Positions 25,907 through 34,692 of a stretch of 48,635 nt of DNA are shown piece by piece. The stretch lies in contig NZ_VZZK01000040.1 of the NCBI RefSeq assembly GCF_008806385.1, forward strand, positions 1-48,635, read 5' to 3'. Positions within the stretch are counted from its first letter, which is position 1. The number at the start of each line of letters is the position of its first letter. The notes under the pieces are model-generated. The model was not told the origin of the DNA, searched no databases, and saw only the letters and a program-made list of their open reading frames with translations. The position numbers and the translations under genes are program-made. The stretch is from Methylobacterium soli (lineage in GTDB: Bacteria > Pseudomonadota > Alphaproteobacteria > Rhizobiales > Beijerinckiaceae).

Positions 25907-27145
25907 ATGGCCGACGCAACGCTCCTCGATCAGGTCAAGGACCCGAAGAACCGGGCCGATCCCTACCCGATCTTCGCCCGCCTGCGCGCGAACCCGGTCT
26001 CGCGCCAGCATGACGGAACCTACGTGGCCGCCACCCACGCGGCCGTCGCGAGCCTCATCTCCGATCCCCGGATCAGCTCGGAGACCCTGCCGCCCGCCAA
26101 GCGCCCGCTCACCGGAAACCCGTTCACCGACTGGGTGGTGAAGCCGATCCGCGAGCACATCACGGACACGCACCGGCCCTTCATCTTTCGCGATCCCCCG
26201 GACCACGACGCCCTGCGCGCCTCCGTGATGCACCAGTTCACCCGCGAGCGCGTGCAGGCCATGCGCAAGCGCTCCGATCGCCTGGTGGCCGATCTCCTGA
26301 ACGAGAAATGCGGGGCGCGGGAGATCGATATCGTGGACGATCTCGCCTACCCGCTCCCCGTGACGGTGATCTGCGAGCTGTTCGGCGTGCCCCGGGAGGA
26401 CGAGCCGAAGTTCCATGGCTGGGCGACGCAGCTCGCCACCGCCCTCGAGCCCGACAGCCTCGACGACGACGCGGTCCGCGCCAAGAACAGCCGCTGCTTC
26501 GACGCGATCTCCGCCTACATGGCCGAGCTCATCGCGGAGAAGCGCCGCCACCCGGTGGACGACATGCTCTCCGGCCTCGCCAATGAATCGGCGCCGGGGA
26601 TCGGCCGGATGGGCCAGTACGACCTCATCGCGACCTCGATCCTGATGCTGGTGGCCGGGCATGAGACGACCGTGAACCTGATCGCCAACAGCGTGCTGAC
26701 GCTGATGCGCCACCCGGAGGCGCTGGAGCGGCTGCGGGCGGAGCCGGGCTGGGCGCCCCGCGTCCTGGAGGAGGTGCAGCGCTTCGACCCGCCGGTCCAG
26801 TTCCGGACCCGCAAGGCGCTCGCCGAGATCGAGATCGACGGGATCACCATCCCGGAGGGGGCGCCGGTCGTGCTGCTCTTCGCCGCCGCCGGACGCGACC
26901 CGGAGGCCTATGCCGAACCGGACCGCTTCGATCCGGACCGGCACGACAACCGCCATTTCGGGTTCGGCGGCAGCCTGCATTACTGCGTCGGGGCGCCGCT
27001 CGCCCGGTTCGAGACCGAGGCCGCCCTCGCGGCGCTCGCGGGGCGGCTGCGGAACCCGCGGCTCGCCGGCACCCCGCCCTACCGGCCGGGCGCCGCCCTG
27101 CGCGGGCCGCAACATCTGCGGCTCGCCATCGACGGGATCGCCTGA
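25907..27145 (+). CDS. Cytochrome P450
   Basis: 412 residues from MADATLLDQVKD, 46 bases after the reductase. All P450 hallmarks are visible: I-helix MLVAGHETTVN (oxygen activation, GHETT), EVQR as the ExxR pair with the following FDPPVQFRTRKA, and the heme loop FGFGGSLHYCVG with the thiolate ligand at Cys360. It is soluble (no membrane helix). With the two preceding genes it forms a complete class I monooxygenase chain. The substrate cannot be read from the sequence; a fatty acid, terpenoid or hydroxylated aromatic are all open. It ends two bases from the stop of the convergent RND gene, leaving no room for a separate terminator. Confidence 0.93.
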   Translation: MADATLLDQVKDPKNRADPYPIFARLRANPVSRQHDGTYVAATHAAVASLISDPRISSETLPPAKRPLTGNPFTDWVVKPIREHITDTHRPFIFRDPPDHDALRASVMHQFTRERVQAMRKRSDRLVADLLNEKCGAREIDIVDDLAYPLPVTVICELFGVPREDEPKFHGWATQLATALEPDSLDDDAVRAKNSRCFDAISAYMAELIAEKRRHPVDDMLSGLANESAPGIGRMGQYDLIATSILMLVAGHETTVNLIANSVLTLMRHPEALERLRAEPGWAPRVLEEVQRFDPPVQFRTRKALAEIEIDGITIPEGAPVVLLFAAAGRDPEAYAEPDRFDPDRHDNRHFGFGGSLHYCVGAPLARFETEAALAALAGRLRNPRLAGTPPYRPGAALRGPQHLRLAIDGIA

Positions 27146-27147
27146 GC

Positions 27148-30100
27148 CTACTCGGCCGGCACGCCGTGGTGGTCCCGGGCCACCTGGACCGCACCCGGCT
27201 CCGCCTCGCCGTTCAGCCCAGCCTCGACCGCCTTGCGCTTGAACACGCGCATCACGACGACGAAGAACACCGGCACGAAGAACACCGCCAGGACGGTGGC
27301 GGAGATCATGCCGCCCATCACGCCGGTGCCGATCGCCTGCTGGCTCTTCGAGGCCGCGCCCGAGGCGATCGCCAGGGGCACCACGCCGAAGATGAAGGCG
27401 AGGGACGTCATCACGATCGGGCGGAAGCGCAGGGTCGCGGCCTGCACCGTCGCGTCGATGATCGAGGTCCCGGGCTTCCACAGGTCCTTGGCGAATTCCA
27501 CGATCAGGATGGCGTTCTTGGCCGAGAGGCCGATGATCGTGATCAGGCCGATCTTGAAGTAGACGTCGTTGGGCATCCCCCGGAGATACACGGCCGCCAC
27601 GGAGCCGATGACGCCGAGGGGAATCACGAGCAGCACCGAGAACGGGATCGACCAGCTCTCGTAGAGCGCAGCGAGGCACAGGAACACGATCAGGACCGAG
27701 AGGGCCAGCAGCAGGGAGGCCTGGCTCCCGGCCTGCTTCTCCTGCAGCGACTGGCCGGTCCAGGTGTAGCCGAAACCCTTCGGCAGCTGCGTCATCAGCC
27801 GCTCCATCTCGGCGATCGCGTCGCCCGACGTGTAGCCGGGATTCGGCTCGCCCGTGACGCGCACCGACTGGTAGCCGTTGAAGCCGACGATCTGGGTCGG
27901 CCCGACGCTCCATTTGAGGTCGGCGAAGGACGACATCGGCACCATCGTGCCCTGCGCGTTCTTCACGCCGTAATTCAGGATGTCGGCCGTCTTCAGGCGC
28001 TGCAGCTGCTCGGATTGCACGATCACGCGCTGCATCTTGCCCCGGTTGGGGAAGTCGTTGGTGTAGATCGACCCGAGATTGACCTGGATGGTCTCGTTGA
28101 TGTCCTCGAAGCTGACCCCGAGGGCGGCGGCCTTCTCGCGGTCGATCACGAGTTCGGCCTCCGGCGCCGGGGGCAATCCCTCGATCTTCACCTTCTGCAG
28201 GATCGGGCTGCGCTTGGCGAGCGAGAGCAGCTGCTCCTGGGCGGCGAGCAGGGCGGAATAGCCCTTCTGGGCCCGGTCCTGCAGGCGGAAGCTGAAGCCG
28301 GCCGCGTTGCCGAGATTGTCCACCGGCGGCGGCTCCTGCGCGTCGAAGGTGGCGTCGCGGTAGCCGGCCAGCGCCTTGTTGGTGCCGGCCACGAGCTTGG
28401 CCGCCGAGTTCTCCGCATCGCGCTCGCTCCAGGGCTTGAGCGTCACGAAGGCCTGCGAGGTCATCTGGCCCTGGCCCGAGAACGAGAAGCCGTTGACGAT
28501 GGTCACGGTGCCGACACCCGGCTGCGCCAGGAGGTGATCCTCGAGTTTCTTCACGGCCGCGAGCGTCCGGTTGAACGAGGAGCCCGGCGGCGTCTGCACG
28601 TCGACGGTGAAGAAGCCCTGGTCCTCCACCGGCAGGAAGCCCTCCGGCATCCGCACGAAGGCGTAGGCCACGCCGATGACGAGGACGAGGTAGACCAGCA
28701 TCACGCGTCCGGACTTCGCGATGAGCCGGGAGACGCCGCGTCCGTAGCGGGCGGTCTCGCGATCGACGAAGCGGTTGAACCAGCCGAAGACGCCGCCCTT
28801 GGCGTGGGCATGGCCCTTCTCGACCGGCTTCAGCAACGTGGCGCAGAGCGCGGGCGTCAGCGACAGCGCCAGGAAGGCCGAGAAGGCGATCGAGGTCACC
28901 ATCGCGATCGAGAACTGGCGATAGATGATGCCGACCGAGCCCGGGAAGAACGCCATCGGGATGAACACCGCGATGAGCACCAGCGTGATGCCGATGATGG
29001 CGCCGGTGATCTGGCCCATGGCCTTCTTGGTGGCCTCCTTCGGGGAGAGGCCCTCCTCGTTCATGATGCGCTCGACGTTCTCGACCACCACGATGGCGTC
29101 GTCGACGAGGATGCCGATGGCCAGCACCATGCCGAACATCGTCAGCACGTTCACGGAGAAGCCCGAGAGCAGCATCACCGTGACGGTGCCCATCAGGGCG
29201 ATCGGCACCACGATCGTCGGGATCAGGGTGTAGCGGATGTTCTGCAGGAACAGGAACATCACCAGGAAGACGAGCACCACCGCCTCAACGAGGGTGTGGA
29301 GCACCTTCTCGATCGAGGCCTCGACCGCCGGCGTGATGTCGTAGGGGATGTCCCATTTCAGGTTGTCGGGGAAGAACTGGGACAGCTCCTCCATCTTGGC
29401 CCGGATGGCCTTGGCGGTCTGCAGCGCGTTCCCGTCGGGGGCGAGCGTCACGGAGATGCCCGCCGCCTCGCCGCCGTTGAGGCGCGTGGTGAACTTGTAA
29501 TCCTCGCCGCCGAGCTCGATCCGGGCGATGTCGCGGACGCGCACGTTCGAGCCATCGGGATTGGCCCGCAGCACGATCGCCCCGAAGGCCTCGGGGGCGG
29601 TCATCTGGCCCTTGACGATGATGGGGAAGTTCACCGGGTTGCTCGACGGGCTCGGCTGCGCACCGACCGCGCCCGAGGCGATCTGCACGTTCTGCCGCTG
29701 GATCGCCTTCGTCACGTCGGAGGCGTTCAGCGAGAGCCCGCGCAGCTTGTCGGGATCGATCCAGACGCGAAGGCTGCGCTCGGTCGAGTAGAGCGTCGCG
29801 CGCCCGACGCCCGGGATGCGCCGGATCTCGTTGATGACGTTGCGGATCAGGAAGTCGCCGAGGCCGACCTCGTCCATCGTGCCGTCGGTCGACACGAGGG
29901 TGATGATGTTGAGCGTCGCCGCGGAGGCTTCCTCCACCAGGATGCCCTGCTGGCGCACCTCGGCCGGAAGCCGCGCCTCGACGCGCTTGAGGCGGTTCTG
30001 CACCTCGACGCCCGCGTAGCCCGGATCGGTGCCGGGCTGGAAGCTCGCGGTGATCTCGACGACGCCGAAGGAGTCGCTCGCCGATTCGAAGCTCTGGATG

Positions 30101-30321
30101 TTGGCGGCCCCGTTCAGCTCGTCCTCGATGAGGCGCGTCGTGCCCGTGTAGAGATTCTCCACGGAGGCGCCCGGATAGGCGGTCGAGAGCGCGATCGAGG
30201 GGGGCGCGATGATCGGGTACTGCGCGACGGGCAGTTGCGGGATCGCGAGCGCGCCGCCGAGGCAGATGAACAGGGCGACGACCCAGGCGAAGATCGGCCG
30301 GTCGATGAAGAAGCGAGCCAT
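27148..30321 (-). CDS. RND efflux pump, HAE1 family inner-membrane subunit
   Basis: 1057 residues, starting at MARFFIDRPIFAWVVALFIC, the standard AcrB-type beginning. Twelve membrane helices and two large periplasmic loops are implied by the pattern. Proton-relay residues are present: helix 4 has GILVDDAIVVVENVER (the two Asp of AcrB) and helix 10 has GLSAKNAILIVEFAKDLW (the Lys). Other family blocks: QNRLKRVEARLPAEVRQQG, GYTWTGQSLQEKQAGSQ. It exports hydrophobic compounds using the proton gradient, with the lipoprotein encoded 72 bases upstream. No TolC-like gene is adjacent, so an outer-membrane partner must come from elsewhere. It is convergent with the P450 gene. Confidence 0.95.
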   Translation of the reverse strand: MARFFIDRPIFAWVVALFICLGGALAIPQLPVAQYPIIAPPSIALSTAYPGASVENLYTGTTRLIEDELNGAANIQSFESASDSFGVVEITASFQPGTDPGYAGVEVQNRLKRVEARLPAEVRQQGILVEEASAATLNIITLVSTDGTMDEVGLGDFLIRNVINEIRRIPGVGRATLYSTERSLRVWIDPDKLRGLSLNASDVTKAIQRQNVQIASGAVGAQPSPSSNPVNFPIIVKGQMTAPEAFGAIVLRANPDGSNVRVRDIARIELGGEDYKFTTRLNGGEAAGISVTLAPDGNALQTAKAIRAKMEELSQFFPDNLKWDIPYDITPAVEASIEKVLHTLVEAVVLVFLVMFLFLQNIRYTLIPTIVVPIALMGTVTVMLLSGFSVNVLTMFGMVLAIGILVDDAIVVVENVERIMNEEGLSPKEATKKAMGQITGAIIGITLVLIAVFIPMAFFPGSVGIIYRQFSIAMVTSIAFSAFLALSLTPALCATLLKPVEKGHAHAKGGVFGWFNRFVDRETARYGRGVSRLIAKSGRVMLVYLVLVIGVAYAFVRMPEGFLPVEDQGFFTVDVQTPPGSSFNRTLAAVKKLEDHLLAQPGVGTVTIVNGFSFSGQGQMTSQAFVTLKPWSERDAENSAAKLVAGTNKALAGYRDATFDAQEPPPVDNLGNAAGFSFRLQDRAQKGYSALLAAQEQLLSLAKRSPILQKVKIEGLPPAPEAELVIDREKAAALGVSFEDINETIQVNLGSIYTNDFPNRGKMQRVIVQSEQLQRLKTADILNYGVKNAQGTMVPMSSFADLKWSVGPTQIVGFNGYQSVRVTGEPNPGYTSGDAIAEMERLMTQLPKGFGYTWTGQSLQEKQAGSQASLLLALSVLIVFLCLAALYESWSIPFSVLLVIPLGVIGSVAAVYLRGMPNDVYFKIGLITIIGLSAKNAILIVEFAKDLWKPGTSIIDATVQAATLRFRPIVMTSLAFIFGVVPLAIASGAASKSQQAIGTGVMGGMISATVLAVFFVPVFFVVVMRVFKRKAVEAGLNGEAEPGAVQVARDHHGVPAE

Positions 30322-30393
30322 GCGGGAGTTCTTGTGACCTCGGAGCGCTGAAGGCGCCGCGCGCTCGATGCGCGGCGGGTTCTTGAATTCGGG

Positions 30394-31656
30394 TTAGCGG
30401 ACCTTCGCGGCGGCCTGCTTCGCCGCCTCCGCCTCGGCCTCGGCCTCGGCGTCGCGCGGCTTCAGCTCGGCCTGATCGGCCGGCGGGCTGAGATCGAGCG
30501 GCTTGACCTGCATCCCCGCGGAGATCTTCTGGAAGCCCTCCACCACGACGCGCTCGCCGGGCTTCAATCCGTCGCGGATCAGCCAGTTCTGGCCGACCAC
30601 CGGGCCGACCTCGACGGGCTGGAGCATGACCTTGTCGTCCGCCTTCACGACCCAGACCTCGGACTTGCCGTCGTTCGTGCGCTGGATCGCCTGCTGCGGC
30701 ACCGCAATGGCATCCGAGTCGATGCCCTGCTTGATGCGCGCCCGCACGTACATGCCGGGAAAGAGCTCGTCATGCGGGTTCGGGAACTGGACGCGCAAGG
30801 TCACCTGGCCGGTGCTCGGGTCGGCGGTGACGTCCGAGAACAGGAGGCGGCCGGCGAGCGGGTAGAGCGCGCCGTCATCCATGATCAGGTGGACGTTGGC
30901 GGTGTCGTTCTCGAGCCGGGAGAGCTCGCCGCTGGCGAGATCCCGGCGCAACTTGTTCAGCTCGCCGACCGATTGGGTGATGTCGACGTAGATCGGGTCG
31001 AGCTGCTGGATCGTGGCGAGCACCCCCGTGGTGCCCGACTCGATCAGGGTGCCCTCCGTGAGGAGCGCCCGGCCGATGCGGCCGGAGATCGGCGCCCGGA
31101 CGTCGGTCCAGCCGAGGTTCAGCTTGGCCCGGTCGCGGGTCGCCTTGGCGCCGGCCACCTCGGCCTCCGCCTGCTTCTTGCCCGCATAGGCCGTGTCGTA
31201 CTGAGCCTGGCTCGCGGTCTGCTTGGTGAGCAGCGTCTCCAGGCGGTCGGCCTGCTGGTTGGCCAGCACGAGGGCGGCTTCCTGGCGCGCCAGCGCCGCC
31301 TCGGCGCTGGCAAGCTCGACCTCGTAGGGCGCCGTGTCGATCTTGTAGAGGATGTCGCCTTCCTTGACCTGGCTGCCCTGCTCGAACAGCCGCTTCACCA
31401 CCAGGCCGGAAACCCGGGAGCGCACCTCGGCGATGCGCATCGGCGCGACGCGCCCGGGTAGATCCCGGACATACGGGATCGGCTGCGGCGCCACGGTCAC
31501 CACGCTCACCTCCGGCGGCGGCGCAGGCACCGGCGCCGCAGCCTGCTGCTTCTGATTGCAGGCCGAGAGGGCGACCAGCACGGCACCGGCGGTCAGCGAG
31601 ACCGGCCAGGTGAGCGCGGCCCTGGGCCAGCGGACGGGGTGGCTGGATGACGTCAC
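30394..31656 (-). CDS. RND periplasmic adaptor (membrane fusion lipoprotein)
   Basis: 420 residues from a GTG with AGGAG ten bases upstream; the open frame extends 50 codons further without signal-like sequence. Residues 15-40 give a lipoprotein signal with LSAC (ALTWPVSLTAGAVLVALSAC). Then come the biotinyl-lipoyl-like part (VSGLVVKRLFEQGSQVKEGD), a helical hairpin (SAEAALARQEAALVLANQQ ... ATRDRAKLNLGWTDV), and the second lipoyl half (RAPISGRIGRALLTEGTLI), a beta barrel and the proximal domain ending in a charged Ala/Glu/Lys tail. AcrA-type order and length. It joins the pump to the outer-membrane channel. Same operon as the pump gene; no TetR-type regulator adjoins. Confidence 0.93.
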   Translation of the reverse strand: MTSSSHPVRWPRAALTWPVSLTAGAVLVALSACNQKQQAAAPVPAPPPEVSVVTVAPQPIPYVRDLPGRVAPMRIAEVRSRVSGLVVKRLFEQGSQVKEGDILYKIDTAPYEVELASAEAALARQEAALVLANQQADRLETLLTKQTASQAQYDTAYAGKKQAEAEVAGAKATRDRAKLNLGWTDVRAPISGRIGRALLTEGTLIESGTTGVLATIQQLDPIYVDITQSVGELNKLRRDLASGELSRLENDTANVHLIMDDGALYPLAGRLLFSDVTADPSTGQVTLRVQFPNPHDELFPGMYVRARIKQGIDSDAIAVPQQAIQRTNDGKSEVWVVKADDKVMLQPVEVGPVVGQNWLIRDGLKPGERVVVEGFQKISAGMQVKPLDLSPPADQAELKPRDAEAEAEAEAAKQAAAKVR

Positions 31657-32001
31657 GATGAATTCGCTCCTGCGACACACGGATCGGTGTGGACGACCGG
31701 TCCCCGTTTGCGGGCGTCCCGGGCGGAATTCGTGGCTCTCGGTGAACGGGTCGGCCCGTCCATCCAGGCGCAATCGCGCGGCACATGCAGGGCCGGGACC
31801 CACCAATCGCGGATCGGCGGGGCGACGGCGACGCGTGCTGGCGCCTCACGTTGCGAGGAACGGCCGCTCCGGGCGGCATGGCGTTCCGCGACCGATCCTA
31901 ACGGGGAAAGGCAGCGTGATCCCGCGACGCAGACACGTTTTTCGCCACCGCAAGCCTCACGTCCGCGTGAGAATCACCGGGACGGCACGGCCTGCGGCTG
32001 G
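31657..32001. other. Intergenic region upstream of the efflux operon
   Basis: About 345 bases. Long open frames on both strands here have arginine-rich, shadow-like translations. A promoter for the efflux operon is expected but no clear boxes were found. Confidence 0.35.
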
Positions 32002-32421
32002 TCAGCCGACGGATTTCGGGGGTCGCTCGAGCAGGCGCACACCGGCGAAGGACAGCACCATCCCGGCCTCCGGGGGGAAACCGGACAGGACGGGCAGGCG
32101 GTGGAAGCGCGGCGGATCGGGCACGAGACGTCGGTCGTCGGCCGGCGGGTCGTCGGCCTCGACGGAGGTCGTGAGGGCGGCGTGCCGGCCGCCCAGCAGG
32201 ATCACCGGAGCCGACTTGGCGACGGCCCGATTCGTGATGCCGGGCTCGGCCCGACGCGGCATCAGATCCGCGAAGCGGTCGTCGGGCAGGCCGGCGAGCA
32301 CGAGGAGCAACAGGGCGAGAACGCTGGCCAGAATGCCGACGCGGCTCGAGCGAACGGGCTCGGGCGAGCGTCGAACGGCCGCTCGAAGGCGCGGCCTGTC
32401 TGTGGCGAGAGGGGCGATCAC
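32002..32421 (-). CDS. Putative small membrane-anchored protein of unknown function
   Basis: 139 residues from a GTG without a clear ribosome binding site. After a basic N-terminus (RPRLRAAVRRSPEPVRSSR) comes a strong hydrophobic segment, VGILASVLALLLLVLAGLP near 28-46, then a soluble tail without cysteines. The positive-inside, hydrophobic, then polar order suggests a type II single-pass or secreted protein and argues for a real gene, but start, length and family are unsure. It lies about 345 bases upstream of the efflux adaptor on the same strand. Confidence 0.45.
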   Translation of the reverse strand: MIAPLATDRPRLRAAVRRSPEPVRSSRVGILASVLALLLLVLAGLPDDRFADLMPRRAEPGITNRAVAKSAPVILLGGRHAALTTSVEADDPPADDRRLVPDPPRFHRLPVLSGFPPEAGMVLSFAGVRLLERPPKSVG

Positions 32422-32775
32422 GAGGCGACATTAGGTGCAGTGCGACACTCACCGCAATCACCTGCGACAACCTGACATCGGCTTTCGCCCAGCAGGGTAC
32501 GGAACCATTTCCAACGCAAGCTCCCGCAGGCACACCATTTTTCGGCGTCGATCCCTTTACCGCTGCGCTGCCGAGATTGTACCGGCGAGGTCGAGTCAAG
32601 GGAGAGTTGCGCATTTCCCACAGGATCGGCCGGACCGTCCGGGGCGGGTTGACCCACCGGGACGTCCCCGCCAAGCCTCAACCGAACGCGTCGGACAGCG
32701 CTCCCCAGAGGCCTCCGCGGACCCATTCCGCCGCAGGTCGGAGCCCTCGCCCGATGCCCCTGGAGGATACGATCC
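32422..32775. other. Intergenic region before the L,D-transpeptidase
   Basis: About 354 bases with no supported gene. GACCGTCCGG ... CCACCGGGACG shows some inverted character around 32625-32665. GGAGG just before 32776 is the ribosome binding site of the next gene. Confidence 0.35.
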
Positions 32776-33345
32776 ATGACGAGGCGTCGCTCCCTCGCGG
32801 CTGCCGCCTTCGCGGCTTTCACCCTGACCGTCGGCACCGCGCAAGCCGCAAATCCCTTCGACAGCGGTCCGCTCGCCGACTTCATGAACATCTTCCGGAC
32901 CCAGGCGATCCCGCGCGAGACGGTGGCCTGGAAAGGTTCGGAGAAGGCCGGCACCATCGTGGTCTCCACGAGCCAGCGCCGGCTCTATTACGTGCTCGGG
33001 CGCGGCGAGGCGATCCGCTACGGCGTCGGCGTCGGCCGGCAGGGTTTCTCCTGGTCGGGCCAGAAGACCGTGACCATGAAGAAGGAATGGCCGGCCTGGC
33101 GCCCGCCGGCGCAGATGCTCGCCCGCCGTCCGGACCTGCCGCGCTACATGGCGGGCGGACAGGACAACCCGCTGGGCGCCCGCGCCATGTATCTCGGCTC
33201 CTCGCTCTACCGCATCCACGGTTCGAACGAGCCCGAGACCATGGGGGCGGCGGTCTCGTCGGGCTGCATCCGCATGACGAACAAGGACGTGGTCGATCTC
33301 TACGACCGGGTTCGCGTCGGCACGGTCGTGATCGTCCGCAACTGA
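32776..33345 (+). CDS. L,D-transpeptidase (YkuD/ErfK family)
   Basis: 189 residues; GGAGG lies nine bases before the ATG. Residues 1-24 are a signal peptide (RRRSLAAAAFAAFTLTVGTAQA-ANP). The YkuD domain spans 52-188 (GTIVVSTSQRRLYYVLGRGEAIRYGVGVG) and ends with the catalytic motif: His148 in RIHGSNEPETMG and Cys164 in VSSGCIRM. It works in the periplasm, making 3-3 peptidoglycan cross-links or attaching proteins to peptidoglycan; which of these cannot be told from sequence. The length and layout match the many short alphaproteobacterial copies. Monocistronic by context. Confidence 0.93.
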   Translation: MTRRRSLAAAAFAAFTLTVGTAQAANPFDSGPLADFMNIFRTQAIPRETVAWKGSEKAGTIVVSTSQRRLYYVLGRGEAIRYGVGVGRQGFSWSGQKTVTMKKEWPAWRPPAQMLARRPDLPRYMAGGQDNPLGARAMYLGSSLYRIHGSNEPETMGAAVSSGCIRMTNKDVVDLYDRVRVGTVVIVRN

Positions 33346-33861
33346 CGCCGGTCCCCGTCGCGCCCCTCCGGCAGGCAGGGCGCGCGGGAACGCGGCGAGG
33401 AAGCGACCGCGGGAGGCGCCCTTCGAGCGGACGAGCGTTCGCGGGCGAACTCGCCACGCCCTCACCCGAGGGACAGGCCGGCGCGTGCCGGCCCTGGCCA
33501 AGCGTGTCGATTGCGCCTACGGGAGCAGCTTCCACGGCTGGCCGCTGCCGGAATCGATTCTCGGCGCCGGCCTACCATCCGGGATCCGACGCGGCAGGGC
33601 TGCGCGCCATCCTAACCTCCTGTCCGTGATGCTCTCCTGCCACCTGATCGAGACGCCGATCCTCGGCCCGCATCGGCCCATCTTCGTCATGGCTCGTGTT
33701 CCGGCTCATGCCCCGGTCCATGCCCTGGCCCATGCCCTGGCCCATGCCCTTCTTGGCCCGCAAACGGCCGGAGGGCGAATCGGCGGCGCCCGCCGTGAGG
33801 GCTGGGGCAGCCTGTTCCGAGCAGGTCGGGCCCTGTACGCGGAATCTTCGGCGAGGGTCGC
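33346..33861. other. Intergenic region with a 12-bp tandem repeat
   Basis: 516 bases between the transpeptidase and the permease. A 126-codon open frame (33485-33865) gives a His/Ala-rich repeat only because of the 12-bp tandem units and otherwise lacks protein character; the opposite strand gives MGQGMGQGMDRGMS. I see no gene that I can support. Confidence 0.4.
33707..33754. repeat. 12-bp tandem repeat, four units
   Basis: Units catgccccggtc, catgccctggcc (twice) and catgcccttctt start at 33707, 33719, 33731 and 33743. The period is a multiple of three, so a frame through it stays open in both directions (HALAHAL forward; MGQGMGQ in reverse). Confidence 0.85.
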
Positions 33862-34665
33862 GTGATCTTCGGTGTCGATGTCAGCCTGATCGTCACCCTG
33901 TTCGGGGTCGCGGTCGCGGCGGGATGCGTCGATGCCATCGCGGGCGGCGGCGGACTCATCACGATGCCGTCCCTGATCCTGGCGGGTCTCGACCCCGTCA
34001 GCGCCATCGCGACGAACAAGCTGCAAGGCAGCGCGGGCGCCTGCTCGGCCACCTACGCCTTCGCCCGGCGCGGACTGATCCGCTGGCCGGAGGCCTTGCC
34101 GATCGCCCTCGCGGCGGGGCTCGCCTCGATCCTGGGTGCGCTCTGCGTCAGCCTGCTGCCGCGCGCCGTACTCGATGCGGGGGTCCCGCTCCTGCTCGTG
34201 GGGATCGCCCTCTACTTCGCTACCGCCAAGCGCATGAGCAGCGAGGACGCCGCCGCCCGCATGAGCCCGGGCCTGTTCGCCCTCGCGGTCGCGCCCGCGA
34301 TCGGCTTCTATGACGGCGTGTTCGGGCCCGGCGCCGGGGCGTTCTACATGGTGGGCTTCGTCACCCTCCTGGGGCTCGGCGTGGTGCGGGCGACAGCCCA
34401 CACCAAGCTCGCGAACGCCGCGAGCAATCTCGGCAGCCTCGCCTTGTTCGCGGCTTCCGGCCACGTGATCTGGCCGATCGGACTCACGATGGCGCTCGGC
34501 GCGTTTCTGGGGGCGCAGCTCGGCTCGGTCCTGGCCATGCGCCTCGGGGCCCGCCTGATCCGGCCGCTCCTCGTCACCATCGCGTGCGCGATGGCGCTGC
34601 GGCTCCTGTCGGACCCGGCCAATCCCCTGCGGCAGGCCGTGCTCGGGCTCCTCGCGGCCGGCTGA
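33862..34665 (+). CDS. TSUP-family permease (TauE/SafE type)
   Basis: 267 residues from a GTG (GAGGG four bases before it). About eight membrane segments in two halves. The family signature is clear: ALAAGCVDAIAGGGGLITMPSL-type loop near 20-40 (here AAGCVDAIAGGGGLITMPSL), TNKLQGSAGA near 52, GFYDGVFGPGAGAFYMVG near 152, and ATAHTKLANAASN near 176. TSUP proteins export or import sulfite, sulfonates, or organic anions such as sulfoacetate; several act on thiosulfate. The substrate is not settled by context, as neighbours are unrelated. It converges on mesaconyl-CoA hydratase. Confidence 0.88.
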   Translation: MIFGVDVSLIVTLFGVAVAAGCVDAIAGGGGLITMPSLILAGLDPVSAIATNKLQGSAGACSATYAFARRGLIRWPEALPIALAAGLASILGALCVSLLPRAVLDAGVPLLLVGIALYFATAKRMSSEDAAARMSPGLFALAVAPAIGFYDGVFGPGAGAFYMVGFVTLLGLGVVRATAHTKLANAASNLGSLALFAASGHVIWPIGLTMALGAFLGAQLGSVLAMRLGARLIRPLLVTIACAMALRLLSDPANPLRQAVLGLLAAG

Positions 34666-34692
34666 GCCCGCTCGCCAGGACGCCGCTCCGCC

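Noticed and set aside
27166..30351. 1061-codon plus-strand frame opposite the RND pump
   Set aside because: His/Asp/Arg-rich shadow; the RND gene has full family motifs.
33485..33865. 126-codon frame with HALAHAL repeats
   Set aside because: The repeat character comes from 12-bp DNA tandem units; no other protein-like sequence or ribosome binding site.
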